Source of the DNA: Ceratobasidium sp. AG-K
Taxonomy: Eukaryota; Basidiomycota; Agaricomycetes; Cantharellales; Ceratobasidiaceae
Assembly: GCA_037039685.1 (NCBI GenBank)
Contig: JAWNGF010000001.1
Location: forward strand, 7,998,001 to 8,062,000
Length of the DNA: 64,000 nucleotides
Reading direction: 5' to 3'
Both the position numbers and the translations under genes were made by a program. Numbering within the stretch: position 1 is the stretch's first letter; each line of letters opens with the position of its first letter. Of this stretch, positions 34,987-44,841 are shown one piece after another. Below the pieces are notes generated by a model. The model was not told the origin of the DNA. It made no database searches and saw nothing but the letters and a program-made list of their open reading frames with translations.

Positions 34987-36003
34987 ATGGCCAAGTCGAC
35001 TCGCTCGAAATCCAAGCGCTCTTTCCGCCGCACCAAACGCGAGACGGGTGTATATGCTGCAGTCGATGCAGCACGCCTCCAACGTCTGTCGAATAAACTA
35101 AAGGCCAAGATCGAGCGGACAAAGATGGGGACGCTCCCATGGAGGAGGAAGCTGTCGTCGAAGGAGAAGGTGAGGAACCGTCTATCGTGCACGTTTATTC
35201 CGTCACCGGCATCCAAACCGGAGAAGATTACATCGAGTTGTTATATGATTTCCTGCCGCTCATTGACGCAAATGAGTTTTGGGAGCGGCGGCTGCGGTTT
35301 GTGTGGGATGATACCGATGAGGATATGGACCCCACAGACCTGGACCTGGATGCACTTCGAGACGAATGGGCAAGCTCTGTTGGGCTCGAGATTCATGACG
35401 GTCGTGAACCAGAGTGTAGTCAGTACGAGGAGGACCTGCGGACCTACGTTTCGGATGCTCGCGAAGAAGACTACTGGGTTGGAAACGAGGATTCTGATAT
35501 AGGGTATGAAGGGACCCAAGAGGGAGGAGTCGAGGATGCATCGGGCGTCAAGTACGCCTGGTAAATTCCACAAGGTACTCGAGGTACTTAAGGAGAACAT
35601 GTTTGGATGATTTGACCTTAGTTTTTGGTTTCGCTTTTGTTAACTGTTCGCTGACTCTTTTATCTCTCGGGCAGACACCGCAATGTCTCCTGGAGCTGAA
35701 GGAGGTGAGTTGACTATACCCTTTATGTACATATGCTTACATGCGACTCGGCTATGCAATCCTTCTATGCAATCTCTCTATGCAATTTCTGAAATCCATT
35801 TTTGCAACCGTTTAATTACAAACAACGCCACAGCTTCAACCACACCCAAAAAGATCTCCACATCTGGCCCACGGGGTTCCCGACGGGAGGAATGGCGCAA
35901 GAGCAAAGGCATGGCGCCACGCTCAAAGAGCGGAAACCGAATGAACAAGCACGGGGTGGTGGCGTCGACCCGACGGGTTGGCCGGACAAAGCGCAGGCGA
36001 TGA
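34987..36003 (+). pseudogene. DUF2423 (LAPS18-like) nucleolar small basic protein, with an apparent one-base frameshift
   Basis: Small basic fungal protein of the DUF2423 family. Exon 1 (34987-35169) opens MAKSTRSKSKRSFRRTKRE and continues VYAAVDAARLQRLSNKLKAK, the family hallmark. Exon 2 (35675-35704) and exon 3 (35834-36003) encode KKISTSGPRGSRREEWRKSK and a basic RRVGRTKRRR tail, also typical. All three exons are linked by phase-1 junctions, but only if one base is added near 35113-35124. Exon lengths sum to 383, one short of a multiple of three. Downstream of the shift the expected acidic DKDGDAPMEEEAVVEGE appears. An assembly error is more likely than true decay, because both ends are well conserved; 'pseudogene' marks the broken frame only. 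Intron 1 is unusually long (505 nt) and open in frame. The stop is only one base from the convergent AcpS stop. Confidence 0.7.
35139..35564 (+). other. Open, acidic reading frame running through intron 1 of the DUF2423 gene
   Basis: From ATG 35139 the frame stays open for 141 codons to TAA 35562-35564. It begins in the acidic part of exon 1 and runs past the GTGAGG donor at 35170. It reads, for example, YDFLPLIDANEFWERRLRF, WDDTDEDMDPTDLDLDALRD and DAREEDYWVGNEDSDIGYE. The composition is coding-like and acidic, and no family is recognised. It could be a retained-intron isoform, an independent small gene or chance. It is in the same frame as the acidic part of the DUF2423 product. Confidence 0.35.
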
Positions 36004-36004
36004 G

Positions 36005-36413
36005 CTAGTGGGATTCTGCAACGACCGTGGCAAACACGTATTCCCCGTCGTGGGACACGCTCGCGTGTAGAGTAATGTGTTGGTATCCGTGTGATGTGAC
36101 TTGAAGTACGGGCTTGTTGTTTTCGATGGACATGAATGTAAGGTCTTTCCAGCCGGGCCGGCGGGAGGGATATAGCGCCTTGTATGCGGATTCTTTGATA
36201 GCCCAACTGTTGAATTTGTTTGTTTGTTTACAAAGTGCGATCGCAAGACCCGGCCTACCGGACTGAAAGAAAGCGCGCTTGCTGAGCAGGAGCGAGCGCA
36301 GTAAAGTGCGCATGCTCAGCAGGGGAAAGAATACGAGCTGCAAAACGTGAATTAGCGCACAAGCGCGCAATGCGCGGCATGTGGCACACGTCCACGCCAA
36401 TCCCCAGTATCAT
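36005..36413 (-). CDS. PPT2: AcpS-type 4'-phosphopantetheinyl transferase (mitochondrial Ppt2-like)
   Basis: Transfers the phosphopantetheine arm of CoA to acyl carrier protein, probably the mitochondrial type II ACP. Two exons. The first starts at ATG 36413 with MILGIGVDVCHMPRIARL, containing the metal-binding Asp of the GxGxD motif, then SRFAARILSPAEHAHFTAL and ARFLSVR. The intron (about 50 nt) splits an Arg codon, and exon 2 continues WAIKESAYKALYPSRRPGW, the second hallmark (WxxKEAxYKA). VSHDGEYVFATVVAES closes the fold, ending at TAG 36005-36007. The product is about 118-120 residues, the size of single-domain AcpS enzymes. It lies 74 bp divergent from PABP and 1 bp from the DUF2423 stop. 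The mitochondrial role is inferred from family; no clear presequence is visible. Confidence 0.9.
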
Positions 36414-36487
36414 AAGAAAAGTTTCAAGACTGACATAACTTGGTCACGTGGCATGGTGTGTTTAGCCAGCGCCGATCCACAACCACC

Positions 36488-37258
36488 ATGTCCGAAATCG
36501 AAAAGGAGATTGCCGCGTCGCAGTCTGGCGATGAAGACGAGGAACTGGAGCAGATGAAGGCGCGGGTGCGGGAGATGGAGGCCGAGGCAGAAAAGTTACG
36601 GAGTATGACGGCGCAGGCGCAGACGTCTGGCACGAGCGCAAGCCCAGGCCCTGGCGAAATGGCGAGTGAGTTTGGAGACGAGGCTATCGAGGTGGTGGAC
36701 AATCGCAGTATATACGTTGGCAATGTGAGTTTTTTGGCCTGTGGTGAACAACACTGATGGTTTACAGGTCGACTATGGCGCCACTCCTGAAGAGCTCCAG
36801 GCGCATTTTCAGGCGGTCGGGCACTATAAACCGGATCACGATTCTTTGTGACAAGTTTACTGGGCATCCTAAAGGGTGGGTCGTGGTTTGCGAATGAGAG
36901 CTGGAGCTGACTGGAGTAGATTCGCATATGTCGAGTTTGCCGAGCCGAGCCATGTGCAGGCGGCCGAGGTGCTAAACGATTCGCTGTTCCGGGGGCGGGC
37001 CATCAAGGTGGGTGGTTTGCTGTTAGTTGGACAATGACTAACTGGGTTATATGTTGGTTGGACAATTATCAACTGACAGGTGACGCCCAAACGGACGAAT
37101 ATCCCTGGGATGGGCCGAGGACGCGGCAGGGGCAGGGGACGGGGCAGAGGCGGGTTCCGCGGCGGGTCGGGATACAATCCATACCGAGGACGGTAAGTCC
37201 GGCGTGTTTTGGCTAACGTGTGCTCATGGCTTCTAGCGGGCGTGGGGGCTTTCGATAG
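36488..37258 (+). pseudogene. PAB2: Nuclear poly(A)-binding protein PABPN1/Pab2, with an apparent one-base insertion
   Basis: RRM protein that binds poly(A) tails in the nucleus. Exon 1 (36488-36724) starts in a good ACCACCATG context: MSEIEKEIAASQSGDEDEEL, a coiled coil (KARVREMEAEAEKLRSM), then EVVDNRSIYVGN (RNP2). Exon 2 (36768-36875) reads VDYGATPEELQAHFQ. It then shifts frame by one base at about 36811-36820 and continues GTINRITILCDKFTGHPKG. The next exon gives FAYVEFAEPSHVQAAEVL (RNP1) and GRAIKVTPKRTNIPG. The C terminus is an RGG tail, ending RGRGGFR at TAG 37256-37258. Exon 2 has 108 nt where the phase of the next exon needs 107, so one extra base is present. Everything else is intact, so a sequencing or assembly error is the simplest explanation. 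Confidence 0.8.
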
Positions 37259-37514
37259 ACCCAAAGGCACGGAGTGAGATCTGGGAGTTACCAAAACGTA
37301 CAAGGGGCTTGGCCCGCTACAAGTAATAGTCGTAATATATTGTTTTTGCGTGCATTAGACGACATTGGGACGTCAGGTGTGCCTGTGGGGATGCCAGTGA
37401 TGGAAGAAAAAGAACGCTAGTCACGGGCACGTGTTCCGCGGGTCTAGTTGAGGAAGATTGGGATAAAGACCGGGTGGATGCGGTAGAGCGATCGCGTATC
37501 GGTTCTCCTCTACC

Positions 37515-40422
37515 ATGGCGGGGCGCGTCGCCAACAACCTGAACCCGGCATCGCAGCCGTTCTTTCCGTCGGCCATGCAGGACGAGCCCCGGCAGGACCC
37601 CGGCGTGATTGGCTCGTCGCTTTCGGTCCGTACGCCGGGGCCAGCAGCCAGTCCAGCACCCGCGACCAATCCAGTCAATCTGGCGCCAGTGGGCAGCCCC
37701 TATTCGCCGTATTCGCCGTATGGACCGAGACAGTCGCTGTCGAACAACTCTCCCCCCCGGCTGTTGCGCACTGCGAGTGGACTGAGCAGCCAGTACAGCT
37801 CGCCCATTAGTCGTTCCCGCTCTGCGTCCCGTGAAAACAGCCTCGACCCCAACGGCACTCCCAACGGCACCTCGAATGGCCAGCCCACCGAGGTCCTCAC
37901 ACCCACGGCCAAGAGCGGCTCAGTGTCGTCGTCGTCGCCGCCCCAGGACTATTTGTCAGCCAACCTGAACCAGTACTCGATCCAGCCCACCCGCGACGAC
38001 CGTCCCCTCAACCTCGCCGTCGGTTCGTTTCGCGCAGACACAATCAGCCCGGCGTCGTCGGTGCGCTCCATCGGCCCAGACACAGCATCGTTCGACGCAC
38101 ACGCAAAAGCATCGCCGTTTCTCAATGACATTCTGGACCGACTCATCCGCTGCGAGTACACGAACCAAGAGATCCACCGCGAGATGCAGACACTCTCCCG
38201 CAACGTCAACTTTCTCGTCGACCGCTCCGATGGCCCGCTTGGTCCCAGCGACGAGCTCAAGCAGCTTAATCAGCGCGTGTCGGCCCTGACAGCGTCTGTC
38301 TCCCAGCTCATGGCCATCCAGACGCAGAACCAATCCAGAACATGAGCGCTGGCTATTCCTCGCCGAGCCCCGTCACGCCCCAGCTCAGTCTGCTCGACTC
38401 GCCCCAGCCCCTTCTCAATCGCCAGCTCCCCCGTGGCCCTATGCCTGCCCGCACCTGGTCTCTGGCAGCATCGACCCCACCGGCCGTGGTCTTGCCCCCG
38501 AGTCAGCCATCCGCGGGCCGGACAAACGGCGTTCAGTCACTAGCCTTATCCGCCGCGACTCGGCCAGCGTAAGTCCTTGGATTCTCCGCCAGGCACATAC
38601 TCATCTCGTATAGGCCCTCGATGTTCTTGCGGGCGACTCCAACTGGGGCGGCGGCTCTCCCCGCAACGAGAGCGGCCCCGTCATCTCCAAGTGGGAGCAC
38701 CTGCCCCTCGCCCCCGAGCTCCTGCGCTCCATTGCAAAATACGGGTGCGTCTCAAGTCGAGGTTGTTGATTTTTCTGACCTGTTCATAGGGTTGGTCCAC
38801 CAAACAAAATTCAACAGCGCGCTTTGCCGTTTCTGCTCCGCGGTTCGGACATTATCGCCCAAGCTCCGCCCACCCAGGAACGTATTGCGGCCTATGTGAT
38901 CCCCGCGATCCACGTCGCGCTCACGTCCCTCATTGGCAAGCCCCCCAATCGTGGGCCGGTCGTCGTGATTATTTCTACCACCGTCGACCAGGCCACCCAG
39001 GCCCAGCGTATGATTCGCGATCTCGGAGGACCGGTCGGTGTGCGTTCTGCGCTCGGCGTCGGTGTAGGCGGCGACGTTGTCCAAGAGCTCAGACTGCTCC
39101 AGCAAAACATCCCCCACATTCTCTGCGGTACCCCTCAAAAACTCCACTCGCTCTTTACAGCCCCGGGCGGACTGTTTGGCGGAGAAGTACGCTTGTTGGT
39201 CCTAGATGAAGTCGACCAGCTCATTGCCCGCAACTTGCACGACTTTGTGTACACCATCGTACGACTCTTTCCCGCCCCGCGTGGCCGGCCGTTGGGCAGC
39301 CCCGCCATTGGACCTGGCACGTTTAGTCCATTCGATAGCGCAGGGGGTGCAGGCACCCCCGGACAAAACCGATTCTCGCGCATGGCCTCGCCGATTCCTC
39401 CACCCGACACCCCAGGCGGACAAATCGAGCGCCAGACGGCCTTGTTCTCGAATACGGTCCCCCAAGATGTGCTCAACCTGGCCAATGCGATTCAGCTCCG
39501 CGAGCCCGTGCGCGTGCTCGTCCGTCGAGATGGCGGGGCGACGCACTCGGACACTAGCACCCACTCGCGCGGGCTCCGTCAGTTTTACCTGTACCTCGCG
39601 TTTACCGCTGGCGGTGCGCGCGCGGACCCTGCACCTGCCACCCCCGGTGGCGGTCTAGGGATCATCGGGTCGGGTCGAGGCGGCCAGGGAAGCGCAGAGA
39701 GCGCCCAAGCCCGCGAATGGAAGCTCGATGCGCTCGCGGATCTATTGGACGACGTGGACGTTGGGCAGGCCATTGTCCATGTTGGAGGGTTGATGGCGAT
39801 GGAGAGCGTCGTATTCAAGTTGGCGAGCAAGGGCATGGAGGCAGTTCCCCTTGTGCGTGCATTTGTGTGTTTTGGGTTGTGTGCTGACTTGGACTTGTAG
39901 CACGGCGAAATGAACTCGCCTGCTAAGCTTGCTGCGTTGAACAAGTTCCGTGGGTCGAGCCCGAATGGGACCTCCAACGGTATGGGGCTTGGGAATGGAC
40001 CGAGGCCGCCTATGCGTGTGTTGGTGGTGTATGATGTTCCTGTCAAAGCTCCCGATGTGTTCCAGGTGCCGCTCGTCATCAACTATGGTGGGTAATAAAC
40101 CCTAGTCTTTGATTATGACTAATGTGGGTTGTAGACCTCCCCAAGGCGGTTGAAGAGTATGCCCACCGTGTCGCACCTGCTATTTCGTCTAGCTATTCTC
40201 GGGCTGGCGTGGTTGTCAACTTTGTGACTGCGACTGGCGGAGACGTAGAAATGTTGCGCTCTATCGAGTGCTTCTACAAGTGAGTCCAATGATGTTCTAT
40301 TTGTTTCAGTAACTAACGCAGTTTGCAGGATTAAATGTGTATGTACCAACGACCCACTACGCTTGATGTACTAACTTTTTGTGCAGCCCGAAGTGCCCAT
40401 GAGCCTTCGCGACGTCCTCTAA
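37515..40422 (+). pseudogene. eIF4A-derived DEAD-box-like protein with degenerate catalytic motifs; N-terminal disordered region with apparent frameshifts
   Basis: Start at ATG 37515 (MAGRVANNLNPASQPFF). A Ser/Pro/Asn-rich disordered region and a short coiled coil (HREMQTLSRNVNFLVD) lead to a helicase fold whose order matches eIF4A. The core begins LPLAPELLRSIAKYGVGPPN, then KIQQRALPFLLRGSDIIAQA. Catalytic motifs are altered: AQSGTGKT is AQAPPTQE, PTRELA is STTVDQA, DEAD is DEVD (39205-39216), SAT is SNT, ARGID is VKAPD, HRIGRGGR is HRVAPAIS. Landmarks between them (NIPHILCGTPQKLHSLF, REPVRVLVRRDG, QFYLYLAF, EWKLDALADLL, PLHGEMNSP, VINYDLPKAVEEYAHR, CFYKIKCPEVPMSLRDVL) remain. A 10-nt exon lies at 40329-40338. 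Frame breaks near 38335-38345 and 38455-38470 fall in the disordered part. The helicase part is open and probably functional as a pseudoenzyme; 'pseudogene' marks the frame breaks. Confidence 0.75.
40329..40338 (+). other. 10-nt microexon of the helicase-like gene
   Basis: GATTAAATGT is flanked by a TTTGCAG acceptor and a GTATGT donor. It joins an exon ending in TTCTACAA to one starting CCCGAAGTG and gives FYKIKCPEVPMSL, which aligns with the eIF4A C terminus. Confidence 0.8.
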
Positions 40423-40911
40423 CCGGACAATATAGATTATACTTTCGTCCATCAACTGGACCACTGCGTTCAAGATCTCGACGTTCTGCCCGTGTATCCT
40501 TACTGGCCCATTATATATCCCTCAACAATGCAAGCCCAATCAACACCGTTTTGTTTCCTGTTCTATAGCGTTACTTGCATCGACCCGAACCGACTCCCCG
40601 TAGTTTCTCCCCCAACCCTCATCCTCTCCTCATTCTCGCGCTGTGTTTTGCTCAATGTGTCTTTACTACCACCATTACCCTGCCTGTTCTGCATTGTCGG
40701 ACCGGCATTTCAATCGTGTATTGATTTCTAGTAAGATTTTTTCTTGACCGTCTGGATGTTGGAATGCGAAGCTCGCTAAGCGAAGGGAATCAGCTTTTTT
40801 TTCGCGGCCGATCAGTCTCGATGGATCCTGGGCCGAGTTCGGCACATTCGCCTCGTGCATGTATTCTGTCACCCCTTCTCGAAGTGTGTAGACTTTTTTC
40901 ATGTATTTGGA
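40423..40911. other. Tail-to-tail intergenic region
   Basis: Nearly 490 bp between two convergent genes. C/T-rich, with no supported coding frame. It probably holds both 3' untranslated regions. Confidence 0.45.
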
Positions 40912-43900
40912 TCATTTACAATGTACATCAAGGATTCTCACTGTCCTATCCTCGCTCGCCAGCGCTAGGCGTTTAGGATTCGCGCTTGCAGGCTGCCAAC
41001 TCAATCGGTGCACATGTCCCACCGATGCGATACTATAAATAGGAATAAGCGGTATTTTCAGACAAGGGAGGGGAAACAAACCTGCTATCAAACGTTGTTT
41101 CGTGTGCCCAGTGATCAGGCGTATCGGGCGGGGAAGAGTACAGAAGCACGTGGCCGTTTTCCAGCCCGATGGCAAGCAGACGTCTGGGATCGGTGTGAGT
41201 ATTCGGCCACTCGGATGACGAATCGTACCTAGCGGCATGTTCGGTCAGCGCGACGGCCGTCGCTGGTTCCTTGAGTTTGATCGTCGCGAGTGCCTTGCCA
41301 TGCGTTTCGCCGTCCCAGATTCGGACCGTCTTGTCCCTGTTGTGATCGTTAGCGCGGTTTGGTAATCTCCGTCGACTTGCCTGGAAGCAGTGGCAAATAT
41401 TTTATCGTCTGGGACTCCATGCGCAGTCCCAGATGATGCGTCCGTGCGACGATTGTCGGCCACCGGCTCGAATAAGGCTACTCGCCGTCAGCCGGGCCCT
41501 AAACGTGCATGTATGCTTACCCTCGGAACCTTCCACTCGCTTGAACAACCTCCACGACCGATCTCTCGAAGCCGATAGTATCATTTGTTCATTATGGCTA
41601 AACGCAATTCGTGTGATCGTCAACGAGTGCCCGGCGAGCGGTTTCCCGATTGGTTGCCAGTTTGCCGAGGTGTGGAGACGGATGACGGCGTGATTGGGAG
41701 TGGTCGCCCTGCATGCGGTCGCTACGAGGTTGCCGGAAGGCGAGACGGCGAGTGTGTGGAGCTGTGGCGCAGTTAGGCGAGTGGTTAGGTAGTGGGGTAG
41801 GACCTACTTCGTATCCGTGTCCAAAGAGTTTTTCGGTCTCGGGCCAGAGAGTGACTGTTGCGAGCTCACCGTCGAAGGGGGGGTGAGAAGGTGCTTCTAA
41901 CGAAGCCTCCTCGTTGGCGGCTTCAGCGTCTGGGGGATGTTAGTTGTTTGTTTGCAATCAGTCAGTGTATGCGTACTATCTGTCGCCTTGTTGGACAAGC
42001 CAAGCGGGGGAAGACTTGCCCCAGCCGGACGAGCAGCCTTTCCAAACAATCAGCCACGTAACACGATCCAAGCGGTCATGCTCACCTCGTCAGCTTGCTC
42101 TTCCTGCCAGCTCACTGTACCCAACGCACGTACAGTTCGTACGAACCCTTTTGGTGCATCAAATACACGGGCTATTTTTTCTTCGGCAGAACTTAGCAGA
42201 CGCAATGCGCCTGGTCCTACAAATGCGGCGTCGGTGAGGTCGTATCCGTGAACCTGAGGGCGCGCGAGTTCGTGCCAGGTACGCGACGGGCCTACGGGGC
42301 CGTGGATACGGGTTGTTTGGTCTTGGCTAGCAAAATCGCGCATATAGCTTGTGCTGACACACAGATCTATCGCCTTACCTGGTTGATACAACATATTCCC
42401 CTCCTGGTGACCACGCTAACCCTCGTACAGGGCCGTAATGTCCGGTTGGCGCGTTGATTTCGGTCCACGTTTCTTTATCTCCCTGAGTAAGCCTCCAGCG
42501 CCTCCAACCTCCACCCCATCCCCACCCGGCAACTTCTCCCCCATTGACCCATAGTGCGCCCACAAACCCTCCTGCTCTTTGCCCCCCAACATCGCCAAAG
42601 CGCTGTACGGATCCCCATATTGCGCCTGCTCCAGAGTCTATTGGTTCCCAGATAATCAAGGATGCATCGGTAGAGGAAGAAAGGAGTTGTGCTGCCGTAG
42701 AATTTCCGGGCCTCCAGGACACAGAGTTGACGCTCGCCTCGTGTCCAACAAGAAGTGCATCAAATGCTAGTGAATAAGTTATCGATCTGTTATACGTTTA
42801 GATCTGAATTAACCAGGAGATTGGCACAGACTTACTGCCCGTCAGGTCCCCGCACAGAAAAAATATGCTCCCGGGTTGAAAGCTGCCTTCCAGGTTCATC
42901 AAGCCCAACTTCGCTGAGTGATCGTTCAAACGCGTCTAGTAGTTCGTCTGTTGGATCTGTCGATTTCGGATCGATTGCCTTGGGTGTGTTGCGTTTGATA
43001 ACCCACAGTCGAATGTAGCCATCCTGTCCACCAGAAGCCAGTGTGAGAATTGAAGCATCGTCTTCCGAAGCAAAAGGGCTGAACGAAAGTGATCGGATCC
43101 AGTCCTCATGGCCTTCGAGTGAAAGAGCAAAATTTATCTGTCGTATGATGAGGTCAGTCGCTCCCTTTAATACAATAGCACACACATCTTGGCCTTCCGC
43201 CTGGACGTAGATGTCGACGACTCGGGTTGTGGTTGAAACGGCGATTATTAAAGCTGATGAAATATAGTAAGCGTGTCTATACCTGTGACGATACAAACAC
43301 TCACATGAAGTCCCAGGAAGTAAGCTTATAGCGATATCCAGAGGAAAGCGTCGCTTCAAATCAATAGTTTGTCCCTCTTTAACCTGGTCTGCGAGCATAC
43401 CGTAAGAAACCATCGGACGATGCCTGGATATATGCACATACCTGTACCAGTTTCATCCTGAGAATGGTGCCATGCCTTCAGCGTCGCATCGGAGGATCCG
43501 GTCAAGATCAGGCCTTGGGACACAGCTAGAGCAGATATTGGCTCCTTGTGCGCCTGCCAGCCGTGAGAAGAGATCCACTAGCCAAGTGAAACGTTGAACG
43601 TTGTTGCATACCTGCAGGATCAAACTTTCACACCTTGTCATTCTGTAATCTCCAAAGCCTGACATGCCCTAATTTGTCGCCGCTCACAAATATGTTTGAG
43701 AAGGATTTGACGACAGTGACTTCGTCATTGTGCCCGGGAAGTGTCCCTTTTACACCTCGACAACTCTCATGCTATGTGCCAGATTGTCAAGGATCCGAGC
43801 GATACGGATACATCACACTGACTGTTGTGTCCCAAGCTCCAAGAAATTTGTGTGATGCAAAGGCAACAAGTCCAGACTCTACAACAGCAGCGGCATGAGG

Positions 43901-43951
43901 GTGTCTGTTGGTAGAAGCAGCGATGTATGTCGTGGATACGTGGGAAAACAT
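40912..43951 (-). CDS. ELP2: Elongator complex subunit Elp2 (WD40 protein)
   Basis: Scaffold subunit of Elongator, which starts 5-carboxymethyl modification of wobble uridine in tRNA. The start at ATG 43951 gives MFSHVSTTYIAASTNRHPHA and VAFASHKFLGAWDT, the usual Elp2 N terminus. Two seven-bladed propellers follow. Segments seen include GHEDWIRSLSFSP, LTLASGGQDGYIRLW, QLLSSSTDASLIIWEP, GHYGPVRGLAWSPGGEYVVS, PQVHGYDLTDAAFVGPGALR (the 'RPQxHGYD' Elp2 hallmark), EEKIARVFDAPKGFV, ITRIAFSHNEQMILSASRDR, RSWRLFKR and RIIWDCAWSP. It ends RLALASEDRTVRILDVHCK at 40912. Many introns. About 240 bp divide it from the divergent CYSTM gene. Confidence 0.9.
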
Positions 43952-44194
43952 GCTGCGCGCCGTCAGTTGTGTGACAGTTCAGCTGCTAAATTTACTTTCA
44001 TGAAATTTGAATGATTTACCGTTCAGTATCTTCACCGCCTCTCACGTGACATGAGTCATAGTTCCGGCACTGGATCCAAGAATGGACTCGACGTATTTTT
44101 AGGTGTGGGCGTTGCTTAAAGCGCGTGGTTGGAGCAGACCAACTATCAAACTAAAGCTCTACTCTACCCTCCCGCCATACCTACTCCTACCGCA

Positions 44195-44645
44195 ATGGCC
44201 CCTCAGAATGTCTCTACTCAACCTGCCGCTGGCCCAGTTATGCGTGAGTAACCTGGAGGGGTTGAGATGACAGTCGCTGATAGTCGCCCAGAAATGAACA
44301 TTCAGCCTACCATTGACGAGGCTCAATCTCAAAAGCAGGGCACACTCGTGTCTCGTCTTCGAGGGGGCGGAGCAGGTACTTTTGACAATGTTTACGTCTT
44401 GACCTTGACTAATCACTTTTCATAGGCAAGGACTGTCTTTTGGGTGCGATAGGGTGCTTCCTATGCTGCGAGGTAAGTAACTCTCAGTGGATACTGTGTT
44501 GCCAATTGGCTGAAGGTGTATTTCAGTGTTTTGAAGGATGCTGCGAGTGCGTTGCCGACATTATCTGTACGTATTGCTCGTACCAAGTTAGCCACGTCAA
44601 ACTGACCATGTTTTACCAGGCTGTCCGTGCGAGATGTGCTGTTAA
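44195..44645 (+). CDS. Small cysteine-rich CYSTM-type membrane-associated protein
   Basis: Four or five exons join in phase. The start at ATG 44195 reads MAPQNVSTQPAAGPVM, a polar leader, then NIQPTIDEAQSQKQGTLVSR and LRGGGAGKDCLLGAIGCFLC. The last exons add CECFEGCCECVADI and CCPCEMCC before TAA 44643-44645. A short hydrophobic stretch dense in Cys at the extreme C terminus is the CYSTM module, known from small stress-response membrane proteins of eukaryotes; the Cys pairs are likely palmitoylated or metal-binding. About 80 residues. The family is recognised by pattern only. A retained intron gives a longer, wrong-looking frame at 44440-44721. Confidence 0.72.
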
Positions 44646-44841
44646 ATGCTATAATTCCGCGGCCGCGTTGGAATTTCGTCTCATGTACTATGATTTATTT
44701 ATGGCTCTTATGCCACTGTAATACACACATGCCCAAATATCACCCTGATCCGGGAGGCAAGTTACCCGAGAAGCCGACCACCAAGAACGTTTATAAGTCG
44801 CTCGTCCCCGCATTCTCCGCACAACGATACTGCTGCACACC

